From contig CAYYYL010000013.1 in NCBI GenBank assembly GCA_964475835.1, positions 1-64,000 of the forward strand: DNA of 64,000 bases, given 5' to 3'. The translations under genes and the position numbers were made by a program. This DNA is from JABDCI01 sp964475835. GTDB taxonomy: Bacteria > Verrucomicrobiota > Verrucomicrobiia > JABWAM01. Below are positions 8,288 through 17,332 of the stretch, piece by piece. The notes below the pieces were generated by a model. The model was not told where the DNA came from. It did no database searches and saw only the letters and a list, made by a program, of their open reading frames with translations. Positions within the stretch are counted from its first letter, which is position 1; each line of letters begins with the position of its first letter.

Positions 8288-9253
8288 ATGAAGCTCAACA
8301 TCTTAACGAAAAAACAGTTCCAGCATTCCGTCGAGCGGATGATTGAAAATCTTGGTCGAATCGCCCTGATTGCCACGGTCCTTGCGGCTTTCGGCACTCA
8401 TGCCTGGTGGTTGGATGGGCTGACGCATTTCCGGATGCAGTACGTGGTCGTCCTGATCCTTTCCCTGGCCTGGTGGCTTCGCCGTTACAAACTTCTGTGG
8501 ATTGTTCTGGGAATGATCGGACTTGTGTGGAATGCGAGTTACATCCTGAGTCTTTATCGGGGGGAGGTTCAAAAGGGCACCACCCAGAACTATTTCACCG
8601 TGATGGTCTTCAACATCCGGTCGGAAAATACCCGGTACGAAAAGGTCCTCGACTACCTGAAGAACTCCAAAGCGGATGTTTTTGTCATTCAAGAGATCAA
8701 CGAACGGTGGATGGAAAAGCTGGAACCCTGGGCCAAAACCATGCTCGGCCGCATCGAGCTGCCCCAGGATGACAATTTCGGAATTGCCATCTATTCGCGT
8801 TACCCGCTGGAACAGACTCATGTCGATCCCTTGACAGAGAACACAACCCCATCCCTTGAAGGACAATTCTGGTTTGATGGAATCCAGGTTCACCTTCTCG
8901 CGGTACACCCCATTCCGCCGGGCGGGCACTCCAACTGGAAGTTGCGAAATCGCCAGCTCGACGCCATTGCAGCCTGGAGTGTGGGACAGAATAACAACGC
9001 TGTGGTTGCGGGGGATCTAAACGTCACCCCTTGGTCTCCCTTTTTCGACCGGCTTCTCCGCAAAGGCCGTCTTCTGCATGCCCGCAAGGGATTCGGATTG
9101 AATCCCACATGGCCAGCCTTACTGCCCCCTCTTTGGGTTCCCCTGGACACCGTGCTGGTACAAAACAATCTTGAAATCGTCCAGGTCGAACGCGGCCCCG
9201 CCCTGGGATCGGATCATTTTCCATTTCTCGTGACCCTCCAGACGCGGAATTGA
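8288..9253 (+). CDS. membrane-anchored endonuclease/exonuclease/phosphatase family protein
   Basis: EEP-superfamily metal-dependent hydrolase. Three hydrophobic segments lie in the first about 85 residues, then the catalytic domain shows FNIRSENT, FVIQEIN (metal Glu), VVAGDLNVTPWSP (Asp and Asn) and the terminal GSDHFPFLVTL (Asp-His). This membrane-anchored architecture occurs in many bacteria; the substrate is unknown (sphingomyelinase-, nuclease- or phosphoinositide-phosphatase-like). An upstream in-frame ATG at 8246 is the alternative start; neither has a good ribosome-binding site. Confidence 0.85.
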   Translation: MKLNILTKKQFQHSVERMIENLGRIALIATVLAAFGTHAWWLDGLTHFRMQYVVVLILSLAWWLRRYKLLWIVLGMIGLVWNASYILSLYRGEVQKGTTQNYFTVMVFNIRSENTRYEKVLDYLKNSKADVFVIQEINERWMEKLEPWAKTMLGRIELPQDDNFGIAIYSRYPLEQTHVDPLTENTTPSLEGQFWFDGIQVHLLAVHPIPPGGHSNWKLRNRQLDAIAAWSVGQNNNAVVAGDLNVTPWSPFFDRLLRKGRLLHARKGFGLNPTWPALLPPLWVPLDTVLVQNNLEIVQVERGPALGSDHFPFLVTLQTRN

Positions 9254-9310
9254 ACCCAAGTCGGCGTATTGCCACCCTTTCGTCAACCTGATACGATTTT
9301 CGCTCCCAAC

Positions 9311-10264
9311 ATGAACTCTATCGCACTTCTTTTTGCAGGACAGGGCGCTCAAACCGTCGGCATGGGCAGGGAACTCTACGAATCCAGTGATGCCGCCCGA
9401 ACGGTCTTCGAGCAGGCAAATGATATTCTCAAAACCGATCTGAGCCGCGTCTGTTTTGAAGGTCCTGAGGACAAACTTACCCAGACCACCTGGTGTCAAC
9501 CGGCCATCTTCACCCATAGCCTCGCGGCACTTGCCGCCGTGAGAGCTTCCCTTCCGGCTTTCACCATTCAGGCAACCGCAGGACTTTCCCTTGGGGAATT
9601 CACCGCCCTGACCGCCGCGGGATGGCTCAGCTTCGAGGACGGTCTCAGGATCGTGCGGCGTCGCGGGGAACTGATGCAGCAGGCATGTGAAGCCACCCAG
9701 GGAGCCATGGCCTCCATTCTCGCTCTGGATTTGGAAACCCTGCGAGGGGTCTGTGCCGAAGCCGAAATCGACATTGCCAACCTGAATTGTCCCGGACAGA
9801 TCGTCATTTCCGGTTCGAAGGCAGGCATCGAAAAAGCAATCCTCCTCGCCAAGGAAAAAGGGGCCAAGCGCGCCATGCCCCTGACGGTCGCAGGGGCCTA
9901 TCACTCCCGCCTCATGGACCCCGCCGCCGCCGAACTTGGAAAAGCCCTCACCCCCGTTTCCTTTCAAGCATCCGACATTCCGGTCATTTCCAACGTCACG
10001 GCCCTTCCCCACGCCCCGGAGACCGTCAAACAAAAGTTGGTGGAACAAGTAACCTCCCCCGTTCGATGGGAGGAATCGATGCGCTGCATGATTGCCCGGG
10101 GGTGCCGGACATTTCTTGAACTCGGTCCTGGCGATGTGCTGGCGGGTTTGATGAAACGCATCGACAAGGGTGTGACCGTCATCACGATCGGAAAACCTGC
10201 CGACCTGGAAAAACTCTCCAAACTCACCGAAGTTGCCCAGCCCGAAGCCCAGGCATCCTCCTAG
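9311..10264 (+). CDS. fabD: malonyl-CoA-acyl carrier protein transacylase
   Basis: Transfers malonyl from CoA to acyl carrier protein, the entry step of fatty acid elongation. 317 residues from the chosen start. GQGAQ at residues 10-14, the nucleophile in GLSLGE (Ser93) and the catalytic His198 in AGAYHSRLM are present. An upstream ATG at 9269 would add 14 residues lying before the normal family start. fabG follows 22 bp later; no acpP or fabF is seen adjacent. Confidence 0.96.
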   Translation: MNSIALLFAGQGAQTVGMGRELYESSDAARTVFEQANDILKTDLSRVCFEGPEDKLTQTTWCQPAIFTHSLAALAAVRASLPAFTIQATAGLSLGEFTALTAAGWLSFEDGLRIVRRRGELMQQACEATQGAMASILALDLETLRGVCAEAEIDIANLNCPGQIVISGSKAGIEKAILLAKEKGAKRAMPLTVAGAYHSRLMDPAAAELGKALTPVSFQASDIPVISNVTALPHAPETVKQKLVEQVTSPVRWEESMRCMIARGCRTFLELGPGDVLAGLMKRIDKGVTVITIGKPADLEKLSKLTEVAQPEAQASS

Positions 10265-10286
10265 GCCGTCATCCCATCCCCTATTT

Positions 10287-11033
10287 ATGAAACTCGATCT
10301 TACTGGAAAAACAGCCCTTGTCACCGGAGCGGGACGAGGCATCGGCCGGGCCGTGGCTCTCGCTTTTGCCCGGGCGGGTGCGAATATCGCCTGCGTCAGC
10401 CGCAGCGAGGCGAACTCAAAACAAGCCGCCGATGAAGTCACGGCCCTTGGACGAAAAGCCCTTCCCTATGCCGTCGACGTGGCGGATCCCAAGGCGGTGG
10501 ACGCTGCAGTCGAAAAGATCATGGCTGATTTTGGAAAGGTGGATCTTCTCGTCAACAACGCTGGCATCACCAAGGACGGGCTCCTCATGCGGATGCCGGA
10601 AGCCGACTGGGACGCGGTGATCGCGACCAATCTCAGCGGAGCATTCCATTTCACCCGAGCCCTCAGTCGGCCTTTCATCAAACAGAAATCGGGGAAAATC
10701 ATCAACATCACCTCTATCATCGGGCTGATCGGCAACGCGGGACAAGCCAACTACGCCGCCTCCAAGGCGGGTTTGATCGGTCTTACCAAATCCACGGCGA
10801 GGGAGCTCGCGTCCCGCAACATCACCTGTAATGCGATCGCACCCGGTTTCATTGAAACGGACATGACGCACGAGCTCAAACAGGAGCTTCGTCAAAAACT
10901 GCTCGAGAACATCCCGCTTTCACGCTTCGGCAGGCCTGAGGACATCGCAGACGCTGCCCTCTTCCTTGCCAGCTCCGCAGCCGACTACATCACAGGCCAG
11001 GTGCTCACCGTCGATGGCGGCATGGTAATGTAG
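10287..11033 (+). CDS. fabG: 3-oxoacyl-ACP reductase
   Basis: NADPH-dependent short-chain dehydrogenase of fatty acid synthesis, 248 residues. The cofactor motif TGAGRGIGRA is near residue 12, NNAGITKDG near 88, and the catalytic pair is Tyr156/Lys160 in NYAASKAGL. Ending ITGQVLTVDGGMVM is classic FabG. It directly follows fabD, supporting this assignment over a generic short-chain dehydrogenase. It is convergent with the methyltransferase gene, 5 bp away. Confidence 0.95.
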   Translation: MKLDLTGKTALVTGAGRGIGRAVALAFARAGANIACVSRSEANSKQAADEVTALGRKALPYAVDVADPKAVDAAVEKIMADFGKVDLLVNNAGITKDGLLMRMPEADWDAVIATNLSGAFHFTRALSRPFIKQKSGKIINITSIIGLIGNAGQANYAASKAGLIGLTKSTARELASRNITCNAIAPGFIETDMTHELKQELRQKLLENIPLSRFGRPEDIADAALFLASSAADYITGQVLTVDGGMVM

Positions 11034-11038
11034 CCTGT

Positions 11039-11731
11039 TTAAACCCGCTGGTACGAGCTCCAGGCATTCCGCTCGAACACATCCACGCGGGCAGGGGGAA
11101 TGTTGAGCCAGACGACACCAGACTCGCATCTGGCAAACCGAGGAAACGGAGCGCTAACGTCAGAACGCAGATCGTAGGTGAATTGAACAAAGCGCCCCTC
11201 TTCTGTCAGACATTGCTCCACCTGATGTCCAATGGCGGAAACCAAATTTTTAGGAAGGGAACGAAGGGGGAGACTTGAAATCATCAAATCCACACGGGGC
11301 TTGGCGGTGCGAAGGTGGGTGGAGAGAAGTTTGGCCATGGATTCAGCCCCGCCATGGAGAACATGGATATCCGGAAAACGTCGCTTGAGGAGCTGGGTCA
11401 AGGGAAAGGAACATTCGATGGAAACAACCTGCTTGGGGTGAACCCCCCGCTCCAGAATGGCCGAGGTGATGGCGCCCGTACCGGCTCCAAGCTCCACCAG
11501 CAGCCCTGAAAAATCTTCGGGGATGAAGGAGGCGATGCGGTCCGCGAGTTGACGCGAACTGGGAAAAGCGGCACCGATGCTGCGTGGATTGGCAAGAAGC
11601 TCCCGAACAAATGCCCCAAAGGAAAGGATGCTCCCAAGATCCTCAGGACGCCCGGGCCCCTTCCAGGGCTCGGAGGATACCACACCGCGTGCCGATGGAA
11701 GATGTTTGGCGCTCACAACACCCCCTTTCAT
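11039..11731 (-). CDS. phospholipid N-methyltransferase-like SAM methyltransferase
   Basis: 230-residue class I SAM methyltransferase resembling the rRNA-dimethyladenosine-like phospholipid N-methyltransferases (PmtA type). Seen are the N-terminal block RSIGAAFPSSRQLADRIA, the SAM motif LLVELGAGTGAITSAIL, and the C-terminal QFTYDLRSDV and VVWLNIPPARV blocks. The family converts phosphatidylethanolamine toward phosphatidylcholine, but the substrate is inferred. The start at 11731 is chosen because a GGTGA-like site precedes it; an in-frame ATG exists upstream at 11842. Confidence 0.7.
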   Translation of the reverse strand: MKGGVVSAKHLPSARGVVSSEPWKGPGRPEDLGSILSFGAFVRELLANPRSIGAAFPSSRQLADRIASFIPEDFSGLLVELGAGTGAITSAILERGVHPKQVVSIECSFPLTQLLKRRFPDIHVLHGGAESMAKLLSTHLRTAKPRVDLMISSLPLRSLPKNLVSAIGHQVEQCLTEEGRFVQFTYDLRSDVSAPFPRFARCESGVVWLNIPPARVDVFERNAWSSYQRV

Positions 11732-12035
11732 AGCAAATTCACCATGGAAGCGGTCAAGCCCCGATGTGGGAAGTGCCTTTACCCGTTTCGGACCCATGGC
11801 AACTTCCTGAAAAAGGGGAAACGGCCATTCCCCCTCCTGCAATGGAGGGGCTGAGGGGAGGCATCTTCCAAAATGGGGTTTCTGTTAAGCTCGGGACCAA
11901 ACATGCCCCCTCCACGAATGAGTTTCCGGTTTTGATCAAGTCCCCACCCCATTCAAAACTCCTCATGCATCCAAAACTCATGAAACAAAAATCTACGGAT
12001 GACATCCGGATGAAGTTGTGGCATTTTCAGCGTCC
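11732..12035. other. intergenic region between the methyltransferase and cyclophilin genes
   Basis: About 300 bp between two divergent starts. The only clear structure is a hairpin at 11831-11850 (CCCCTCC, loop TGCAAT, GGAGGGG). The methyltransferase may begin at an upstream ATG (11842), which would shorten this gap. No RNA gene or convincing promoter consensus was seen. Confidence 0.5.
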
Positions 12036-12659
12036 ATGAAACGATGGATTGTCGCGCTGATCGGCCTCTTGACCCTAAACCTTTCCGTGATGTCCGCTGA
12101 ACCCACGAACCCCGAGGAGAAACCCACCATGCCCCCTGCCGCTGCATCCGATGAAGTCGCTGTCATTCAAACCAACGAGGGAGACATGGTCGTCGCCTTC
12201 TGGCCCGAAGTGGCACCCAAAACCGTCGAAAATTTCAAAAAACTCGCCAAGGACGGATTCTACGATGGAACCGCCTTTCATCGAATCGTCAAGGGATTCA
12301 TGATCCAGGGGGGCGATCCCTACAGCAAGGATCCGAATGACGAACGCGTGGGCACGGGAAATCCAGGGTACAAAATCAAAGCCGAATTCAACAAAAAATC
12401 CCACCAGAGGGGCGTTCTCTCGATGGCGCGTTCCGCAGACCCTGATTCAGCGGGCTGCCAGTTCTTCATCTGCCTCGGCAACGCCAGCTTTCTCGACGGC
12501 CAGTACACCGCCTTCGGCGAGCTTGTGAAAGGCGACGACGTGCTTGGAAAAATCGGCGACACACCCACCACCGTCGGTTCGAGCGGGGAAAAGAGCAAAC
12601 CCACGAAGCGGATCGAAGTTAAAAACATCAAGCTCGTGCCCGCCAATCAGGCAAAGTAA
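12036..12659 (+). CDS. secreted cyclophilin-type peptidyl-prolyl cis-trans isomerase
   Basis: 207-residue cyclophilin that isomerises prolyl bonds. From the chosen start a signal peptide (MKRWIVALIGLLTLNLSVMS) precedes a short linker, so it probably acts in the periplasm. Catalytic signatures are FHRIVKGFMIQGGDP, GVLSMARS, SAGCQFFIC and LDGQYTAFGELVKG. It ends just before a strong hairpin terminator shared with convergent glgA. Confidence 0.93.
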   Translation: MKRWIVALIGLLTLNLSVMSAEPTNPEEKPTMPPAAASDEVAVIQTNEGDMVVAFWPEVAPKTVENFKKLAKDGFYDGTAFHRIVKGFMIQGGDPYSKDPNDERVGTGNPGYKIKAEFNKKSHQRGVLSMARSADPDSAGCQFFICLGNASFLDGQYTAFGELVKGDDVLGKIGDTPTTVGSSGEKSKPTKRIEVKNIKLVPANQAK

Positions 12660-12690
12660 GCGCCCCTACCCAGGGCATCACGTTCCTTTG

Positions 12691-12720
12691 AAGGGCCACG
12701 CACAGTCGTGGCCCTTTTTA
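12691..12720. terminator. bidirectional intrinsic terminator between cyclophilin gene and glgA
   Basis: A perfect 10-bp stem AAGGGCCACG (12691-12700) and CGTGGCCCTT (12707-12716) with a 6-base loop is followed by a T-run to 12719. It sits 31 bp after the cyclophilin stop and about 50 bp beyond the glgA stop on the other strand. Confidence 0.85.
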
Positions 12721-12766
12721 TTTGGAACCAACACCAGCCTTTGGAGTTACCGGTCGAAGTCGGACA

Positions 12767-14242
12767 TCAGCCCCGTCGCCTACGGAGGGCGTGCTCGTAA
12801 ACCTTGAGGTATTCCCCGGCGGAATGTTCCCATGAGAATTCCTCACTCATGGCTTTTTCGCGAAGACGCGTGATATGTTTCGGACGGTCCCACCACGTTG
12901 AATTTGCCCATCCGATGGTGTAGTAGAGAGCCTGGGCGGTGGGATCGTGGAACTTGAATCCCGTCCCCTCCCCCGTCCTCTCATCATAGTTCTCCACAGT
13001 ATCATTGAGTCCTCCGGTAGCTCGAACGATGGGAAGGGTACCGTATTTGAGTGAATACATCTGGTTTAGGCCGCACGGCTCGTAGAGCGAAGGCATCAGG
13101 AAGAAATCGCTACCCGCCTCGATCCAATGACTCATCTCATTGTTGTATCCGATGTAGGATCCCACCCGCCCCCGGTAGCGCTGGGACAGGTCCCGGAAGA
13201 AGTTTTCCGTGTGCTGGTCTCCGCTTCCTAAAACCACCACCTGCATCACCATGTCACTCAACGCACGGGGAAGAGCTTCGGATAGAAGATCAAACCCCTT
13301 TTGCTGGGCAAAACGGGAAATGATTCCGAACAACGGAATATCCGTCCGCTCCTCCAATCCAAAACATTTCTGGAGCGCCTTTTTACAGACGATCTTTCCT
13401 TCCATGTTGGAATTACCGAAGGTTGCCGGGATCAAGGGATCGGTTTCGGGGTCCCAGTGTTCATAGTCAACCCCATTGAGAATCCCGAATAGATCGCCCT
13501 GCCTGTCGCTGAGCCGGGGAGCCAATCCCTGCCCTCCTACAGGCGAAAGGAGTTCCTCGCGATGCGTCGGCGACACCGTTGTCAGGGCGTCGGCGAAATG
13601 AATTCCCGCCTTGAGAAGATTGAGTTTGCCGTGGTCTTCAAGAATGCCAGAGGTGAACATCTCCTGCCCTACCCCGAGGTAGCCGAACGCACTGGGATGG
13701 TACACTCCCTGATATCCAATATTGTGAATCGTGAGAACGCTGGCCGTTTGTGAAAGGGGGGAAAGGATGCGATCCCACGTCTTGAGGAATAAGGGTACGA
13801 GGGCAGACTGCCAGTCGTGGACGTGCATGACATCGGGAATGAACGCGACATCCTTGCAAACCTGCATCGCCGCCTTGGAGAGAAGGGCATAACGAAAGGC
13901 ATTGTCCCCGTATTCCCCCCAGGATTCATGATAGATTCCGGGACGACCAAAAAAACGTTCACAATCGATGAACCAGACCGGAACCTGTTTGTCTAGAATC
14001 GCAAAATAAACCCCCACCCACTGCTCTTCCCCATGTCCCATGTGAACGCAGCACGATCGGTCAAATTTGAGTTCATACTTCCTTCGATCAATGCAGGAAT
14101 AGAGCGGCAGCACCACCCGCACGTCATGGCCCATTTTCCTCAATGCCTTGGGCAGGGCCGCAACGACATCCGCAAGCCCCCCCGTTTTGGCGTAAGGCGC
14201 GCATTCGGAGGCAACAAACAAAATCTTGAGGGGATTTTCCAT
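12767..14242 (-). CDS. glgA: glycogen (starch) synthase, ADP-glucose type
   Basis: GT5 glycosyltransferase adding ADP-glucose to glycogen, 491 residues, normal length. The ADP-glucose-binding KTGGL motif is at residues 19-23, LTIHNIGYQG in the N-terminal Rossmann domain, and the C-terminal domain carries the FFLMPSLYEPCGLNQMYSLK signature. It lies 58 bp after the mannose-1-phosphate guanylyltransferase gene on the same strand. Confidence 0.96.
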   Translation of the reverse strand: MENPLKILFVASECAPYAKTGGLADVVAALPKALRKMGHDVRVVLPLYSCIDRRKYELKFDRSCCVHMGHGEEQWVGVYFAILDKQVPVWFIDCERFFGRPGIYHESWGEYGDNAFRYALLSKAAMQVCKDVAFIPDVMHVHDWQSALVPLFLKTWDRILSPLSQTASVLTIHNIGYQGVYHPSAFGYLGVGQEMFTSGILEDHGKLNLLKAGIHFADALTTVSPTHREELLSPVGGQGLAPRLSDRQGDLFGILNGVDYEHWDPETDPLIPATFGNSNMEGKIVCKKALQKCFGLEERTDIPLFGIISRFAQQKGFDLLSEALPRALSDMVMQVVVLGSGDQHTENFFRDLSQRYRGRVGSYIGYNNEMSHWIEAGSDFFLMPSLYEPCGLNQMYSLKYGTLPIVRATGGLNDTVENYDERTGEGTGFKFHDPTAQALYYTIGWANSTWWDRPKHITRLREKAMSEEFSWEHSAGEYLKVYEHALRRRRG

Positions 14243-14300
14243 CAGATTAAAAATAAATTTTCCTGAAACCTTGGAGCGTCGCCCTCCACTCAGGAAAGTA

Positions 14301-15362
14301 TCAACGCAAACGGGCCGGCAGGCGCTGCACCACTTCCTTCACCCGCTGGGCCGAATCGCGATGAGAAATCAACAGGGCGTCCTCCGTTTCAATGATCAAC
14401 AGATCTTTCACTCCAAGCAAGGCGATGGGCTTGCGTCCGAGCACCAGGCATCCCTGGCTGTCGACGATCACATTTTCGCCCTGTGACGCATTACCTTCCG
14501 AATCGCGCGGCAAATGCGTGTGGAGTGCGGTCCACGATCCCACGTCATCCCAGTCGAAGGGTCCCACGGCAACATAGATATTTTTGGCCTTCTCCATCAC
14601 GGCATAGTCGATGGAGATCTTTTCCAAATCCAGAAAACCCCGGCGCAGGTAGGCGCGGGCATTGGTCTGAAGGGCATCCCATCCCCGGGCATGGGGTTTT
14701 GAATATTTGCGAAACGCCTGTTCAATGGCCCGGGCCGACCAGACAAACATCCCCGCATTCCAGTAGTAACGCCCGGATTTCACCAGACGGCGTGCCGTGG
14801 GGAGATCGGGCTTCTCGAGAAAACGGCGAACCCGGTACATTCCGGACGCAGCGCGGGGTCCACGCTCAATGTAACCGTAGGCGGAACTCGGTTCCGTGGG
14901 TTTGATGCCGATGGTCACCAGGGCATCATTCGAAGCCGCCAGCTCAAAGCACTGGCGCAGAACCTTCGAGTAAAGGCGGACATCCCGGATCACATGGTCT
15001 GCAGGCAGAAGCGCCATGATGGCGTCCGGGTCCCTTTTGGCCACCGTGGCGCAACCGAGCATCACCGCGCCAGCGGAATCCCTGCCGACGGGTTCCACGA
15101 TGAATTGTGATTTCGGAAAGCGGGGCATCAAGCGCGCCATGGCACGTGCCTGGGAGGCGTTGGTCACGATCCAAATGCGATCACGGGGGATGACGGAAAG
15201 CAGTCGGTCCACCGTCATCTCGATCATGGTTTTTTTCCCCACAAGGGGAAGGAGCTGCTTGGGGCGGCTTTCCCGGCTCCAGGGCCAGAATCGTTCCCCT
15301 TTTCCCCCGGCCATGATCAACGCGTGATAGTGATGGGACATCGAGGCTTTCATGAAAATCAA
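14301..15362 (-). CDS. mannose-1-phosphate guanylyltransferase
   Basis: Makes GDP-mannose from mannose-1-phosphate and GTP for surface glycans. The nucleotidyltransferase signature MAGGKGERFWPWSRESRPKQ lies near residue 17 and the FVEKP-like block appears as RRFLEKPDLPTARRLV. At 353 residues it has the short ManC/RfbM form without a C-terminal isomerase cupin. The start overlaps the trpA stop by four bases, so it is translationally coupled; several in-frame Met codons within the first eight residues leave the exact start open. Confidence 0.93.
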   Translation of the reverse strand: MIFMKASMSHHYHALIMAGGKGERFWPWSRESRPKQLLPLVGKKTMIEMTVDRLLSVIPRDRIWIVTNASQARAMARLMPRFPKSQFIVEPVGRDSAGAVMLGCATVAKRDPDAIMALLPADHVIRDVRLYSKVLRQCFELAASNDALVTIGIKPTEPSSAYGYIERGPRAASGMYRVRRFLEKPDLPTARRLVKSGRYYWNAGMFVWSARAIEQAFRKYSKPHARGWDALQTNARAYLRRGFLDLEKISIDYAVMEKAKNIYVAVGPFDWDDVGSWTALHTHLPRDSEGNASQGENVIVDSQGCLVLGRKPIALLGVKDLLIIETEDALLISHRDSAQRVKEVVQRLPARLR

Positions 15363-16180
15363 ACGCGGCTGATACCACGTACAAGGGACGATACAAACCG
15401 GGAAACACGCGGCACCATGTCCCGCCTTCCCTCATGTTTCGCGATGCGATTCACAATCGCGCTGCCCACCACACACCCGTCCGCCAGCATGGCAGCCTGC
15501 TTCACCTGGGCGGGCGTGGAGATTCCAAAACCCACCACCACCGGCACCCTGGACTCCCGGCGGATTTCGCGAATCCTGGGCGTCATGCCCCCCTTCAACT
15601 GCTTCTGCATGCCCGTAACACCCTCGCGCGACACATAGTAAATGAATCCCTTCGCCTTCCGGGCAATCCCTTTCAACCTGTCGCCATCCGTCGTGGGAGC
15701 GACCAGGTGAATGGGATGGATTCCCGCACGACTCAACGCGTTTTCGTACCCCCCACTTTCCTCGGGTGGAAGATCGAGGTTCAGCACCCCATCGACCCCG
15801 GCACCAGTGGCGTCACGAACGAACTTCGAAAAACCGTATCGGTGAATGGGATTGAAGTAGGTAAAAAGTACAATCGGAATCTCCACTCCGGAGGTTCGCA
15901 GCTCCCGGACCGTGGCGAGGACACCCGCAAGGGTGGTTCCCGATCGGAGGGCACGATCGGCAGCAAGCTGGTTCACCACCCCATCGGCCAGGGGATCGGA
16001 GAAGGGAACGCCCAGCTCAAGAATATCGACCCCGGCCTTTTCAAAGGCTCGAGCCAGTTGAGAGGTCGCTTCCAGGGAGGGGTCGCCCGCTGTGATGTAG
16101 GCGACAAAAGCCCGCCTCCCCGCCTTTCGCAGGACGGAAAAACAGTGATCGATGCGATTTTTCGATAAAGAGACGCGCAT
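15359..16180 (-). CDS. trpA: tryptophan synthase alpha chain
   Basis: Cleaves indole-3-glycerol phosphate to indole and glyceraldehyde-3-phosphate. 273 residues, normal length. Catalytic Glu55 and Asp66 lie in ILELGVPFSDPLADG; FTYFNPIHRYG and GFGISTPAQV are further family blocks. No trpB is adjacent, so trp genes are dispersed. It heads a minus-strand run trpA-manC-glgA. Confidence 0.96.
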   Translation of the reverse strand: MRVSLSKNRIDHCFSVLRKAGRRAFVAYITAGDPSLEATSQLARAFEKAGVDILELGVPFSDPLADGVVNQLAADRALRSGTTLAGVLATVRELRTSGVEIPIVLFTYFNPIHRYGFSKFVRDATGAGVDGVLNLDLPPEESGGYENALSRAGIHPIHLVAPTTDGDRLKGIARKAKGFIYYVSREGVTGMQKQLKGGMTPRIREIRRESRVPVVVGFGISTPAQVKQAAMLADGCVVGSAIVNRIAKHEGRRDMVPRVSRFVSSLVRGISRV

Positions 16181-16348
16181 TTGGAACCCAACGAGTTACC
16201 GCGTTTTGACGGCAGATGCAAGCCGGGGATTCCTGTGAAAATCCCCTCCACCCCTCCCGTTCCTGCTGGAAAAGTCAGCCGCTCAAGAACTTCCAACGAT
16301 ATCGGGATTGATTCCCATGTCGTTTCGGGCGAGAGTGGGGAAGTCTCT

Positions 16349-17275
16349 ATGGCCGACATCAAGCCCAAGATCGATCAAGTATTGAACCAGTTGCAGAGCA
16401 TCATTGTCGGCAAGAACCATTCCCTTCGTCTGGCACTCTGCTGCCTCCTTGCCCGTGGACATCTTTTAATCGAGGACCTTCCCGGCGTGGGAAAGACCAC
16501 TCTCGCACGAGCCCTTGCCCGCAGTCTGGGACTGGACATGCGGCGGATCCAGTTCACCAGCGATCTCCTGCCCGCCGATATTCTTGGTGGCAACATTTTC
16601 GACAAGGACAGCCAGTCCCTCGTCTTTCATCCCGGCCCCATCTTTGGACAGGTGGTTCTCGCCGACGAAATCAATCGTGCCACGCCCAAGACTCAGAGCG
16701 CCCTTCTTGAGGCCATGGAAGAGGTTCAAGCCACGATCGACGGTCAGACCTACACCCTGCCGCAACCCTTTTTTGTCATTGCGACTCAAAACCCCCATCA
16801 TCTTGTCGGAACCTATCCCCTGCCGGAATCCCAACTGGACCGCTTCCTGATGCGCATTGAACTGGGATTTCCGGATCGTGACGCCGAACGCCTCATGCTC
16901 TCGGGCCCTGATCGGCGGGACCTCATCCACCAGATCCCCTCGGCTTTCACTACCCAGGAAATTATTTTTATCCAAGAGGAAATCCTGAAAGTCCACGTCT
17001 CGGAACCCATTCTGGACTACATCCTCGATATTTTGGAACAGAGCCGTCGCAATACCACGGGCAGCCATGGACTTTCACCCCGTGGAGGCATGGCTCTGCA
17101 ACGTGCAGCCCAGGCATGGGCCTACATGGAAGGGCGCTCCAACGTCCTCCCCGAGGACGTCCAGGCCGTGGGCCCGAGCGTGATGGCCCACCGTCTCAAA
17201 CCTTCTTGGGATGGCTCCACCCACGCGGGGGCCGCCATTGCCGATCAGTTTTTGAAAAATATTCCGGTTCGCTAG
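16349..17275 (+). CDS. MoxR-family AAA+ ATPase
   Basis: 308-residue MoxR chaperone-like AAA+ ATPase. Walker A is PGVGKTT (residues 45-51), Walker B is VVLADEINRA, and sensor 1 is FFVIATQNP. The start at 16349 is preceded by a GTGGGGA-like site; an in-frame ATG at 16181 would add 56 low-complexity residues. It heads a MoxR-DUF58-transglutaminase cluster, a widely conserved arrangement in which the ATPase probably acts on the DUF58 partner. Confidence 0.92.
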   Translation: MADIKPKIDQVLNQLQSIIVGKNHSLRLALCCLLARGHLLIEDLPGVGKTTLARALARSLGLDMRRIQFTSDLLPADILGGNIFDKDSQSLVFHPGPIFGQVVLADEINRATPKTQSALLEAMEEVQATIDGQTYTLPQPFFVIATQNPHHLVGTYPLPESQLDRFLMRIELGFPDRDAERLMLSGPDRRDLIHQIPSAFTTQEIIFIQEEILKVHVSEPILDYILDILEQSRRNTTGSHGLSPRGGMALQRAAQAWAYMEGRSNVLPEDVQAVGPSVMAHRLKPSWDGSTHAGAAIADQFLKNIPVR

Positions 17276-17332
17276 CAGGCTGCCGGCGGAGGCACACTGC
17301 TTCCGCAGCCCACTGGCGAAGCATTTCTCTTC

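Noticed and set aside
9119..10441. 440-codon open frame on the minus strand opposite fabD/fabG
   Set aside because: It lies wholly antisense to two well-supported genes, has Gly/Arg-rich low-complexity composition and no family signature.
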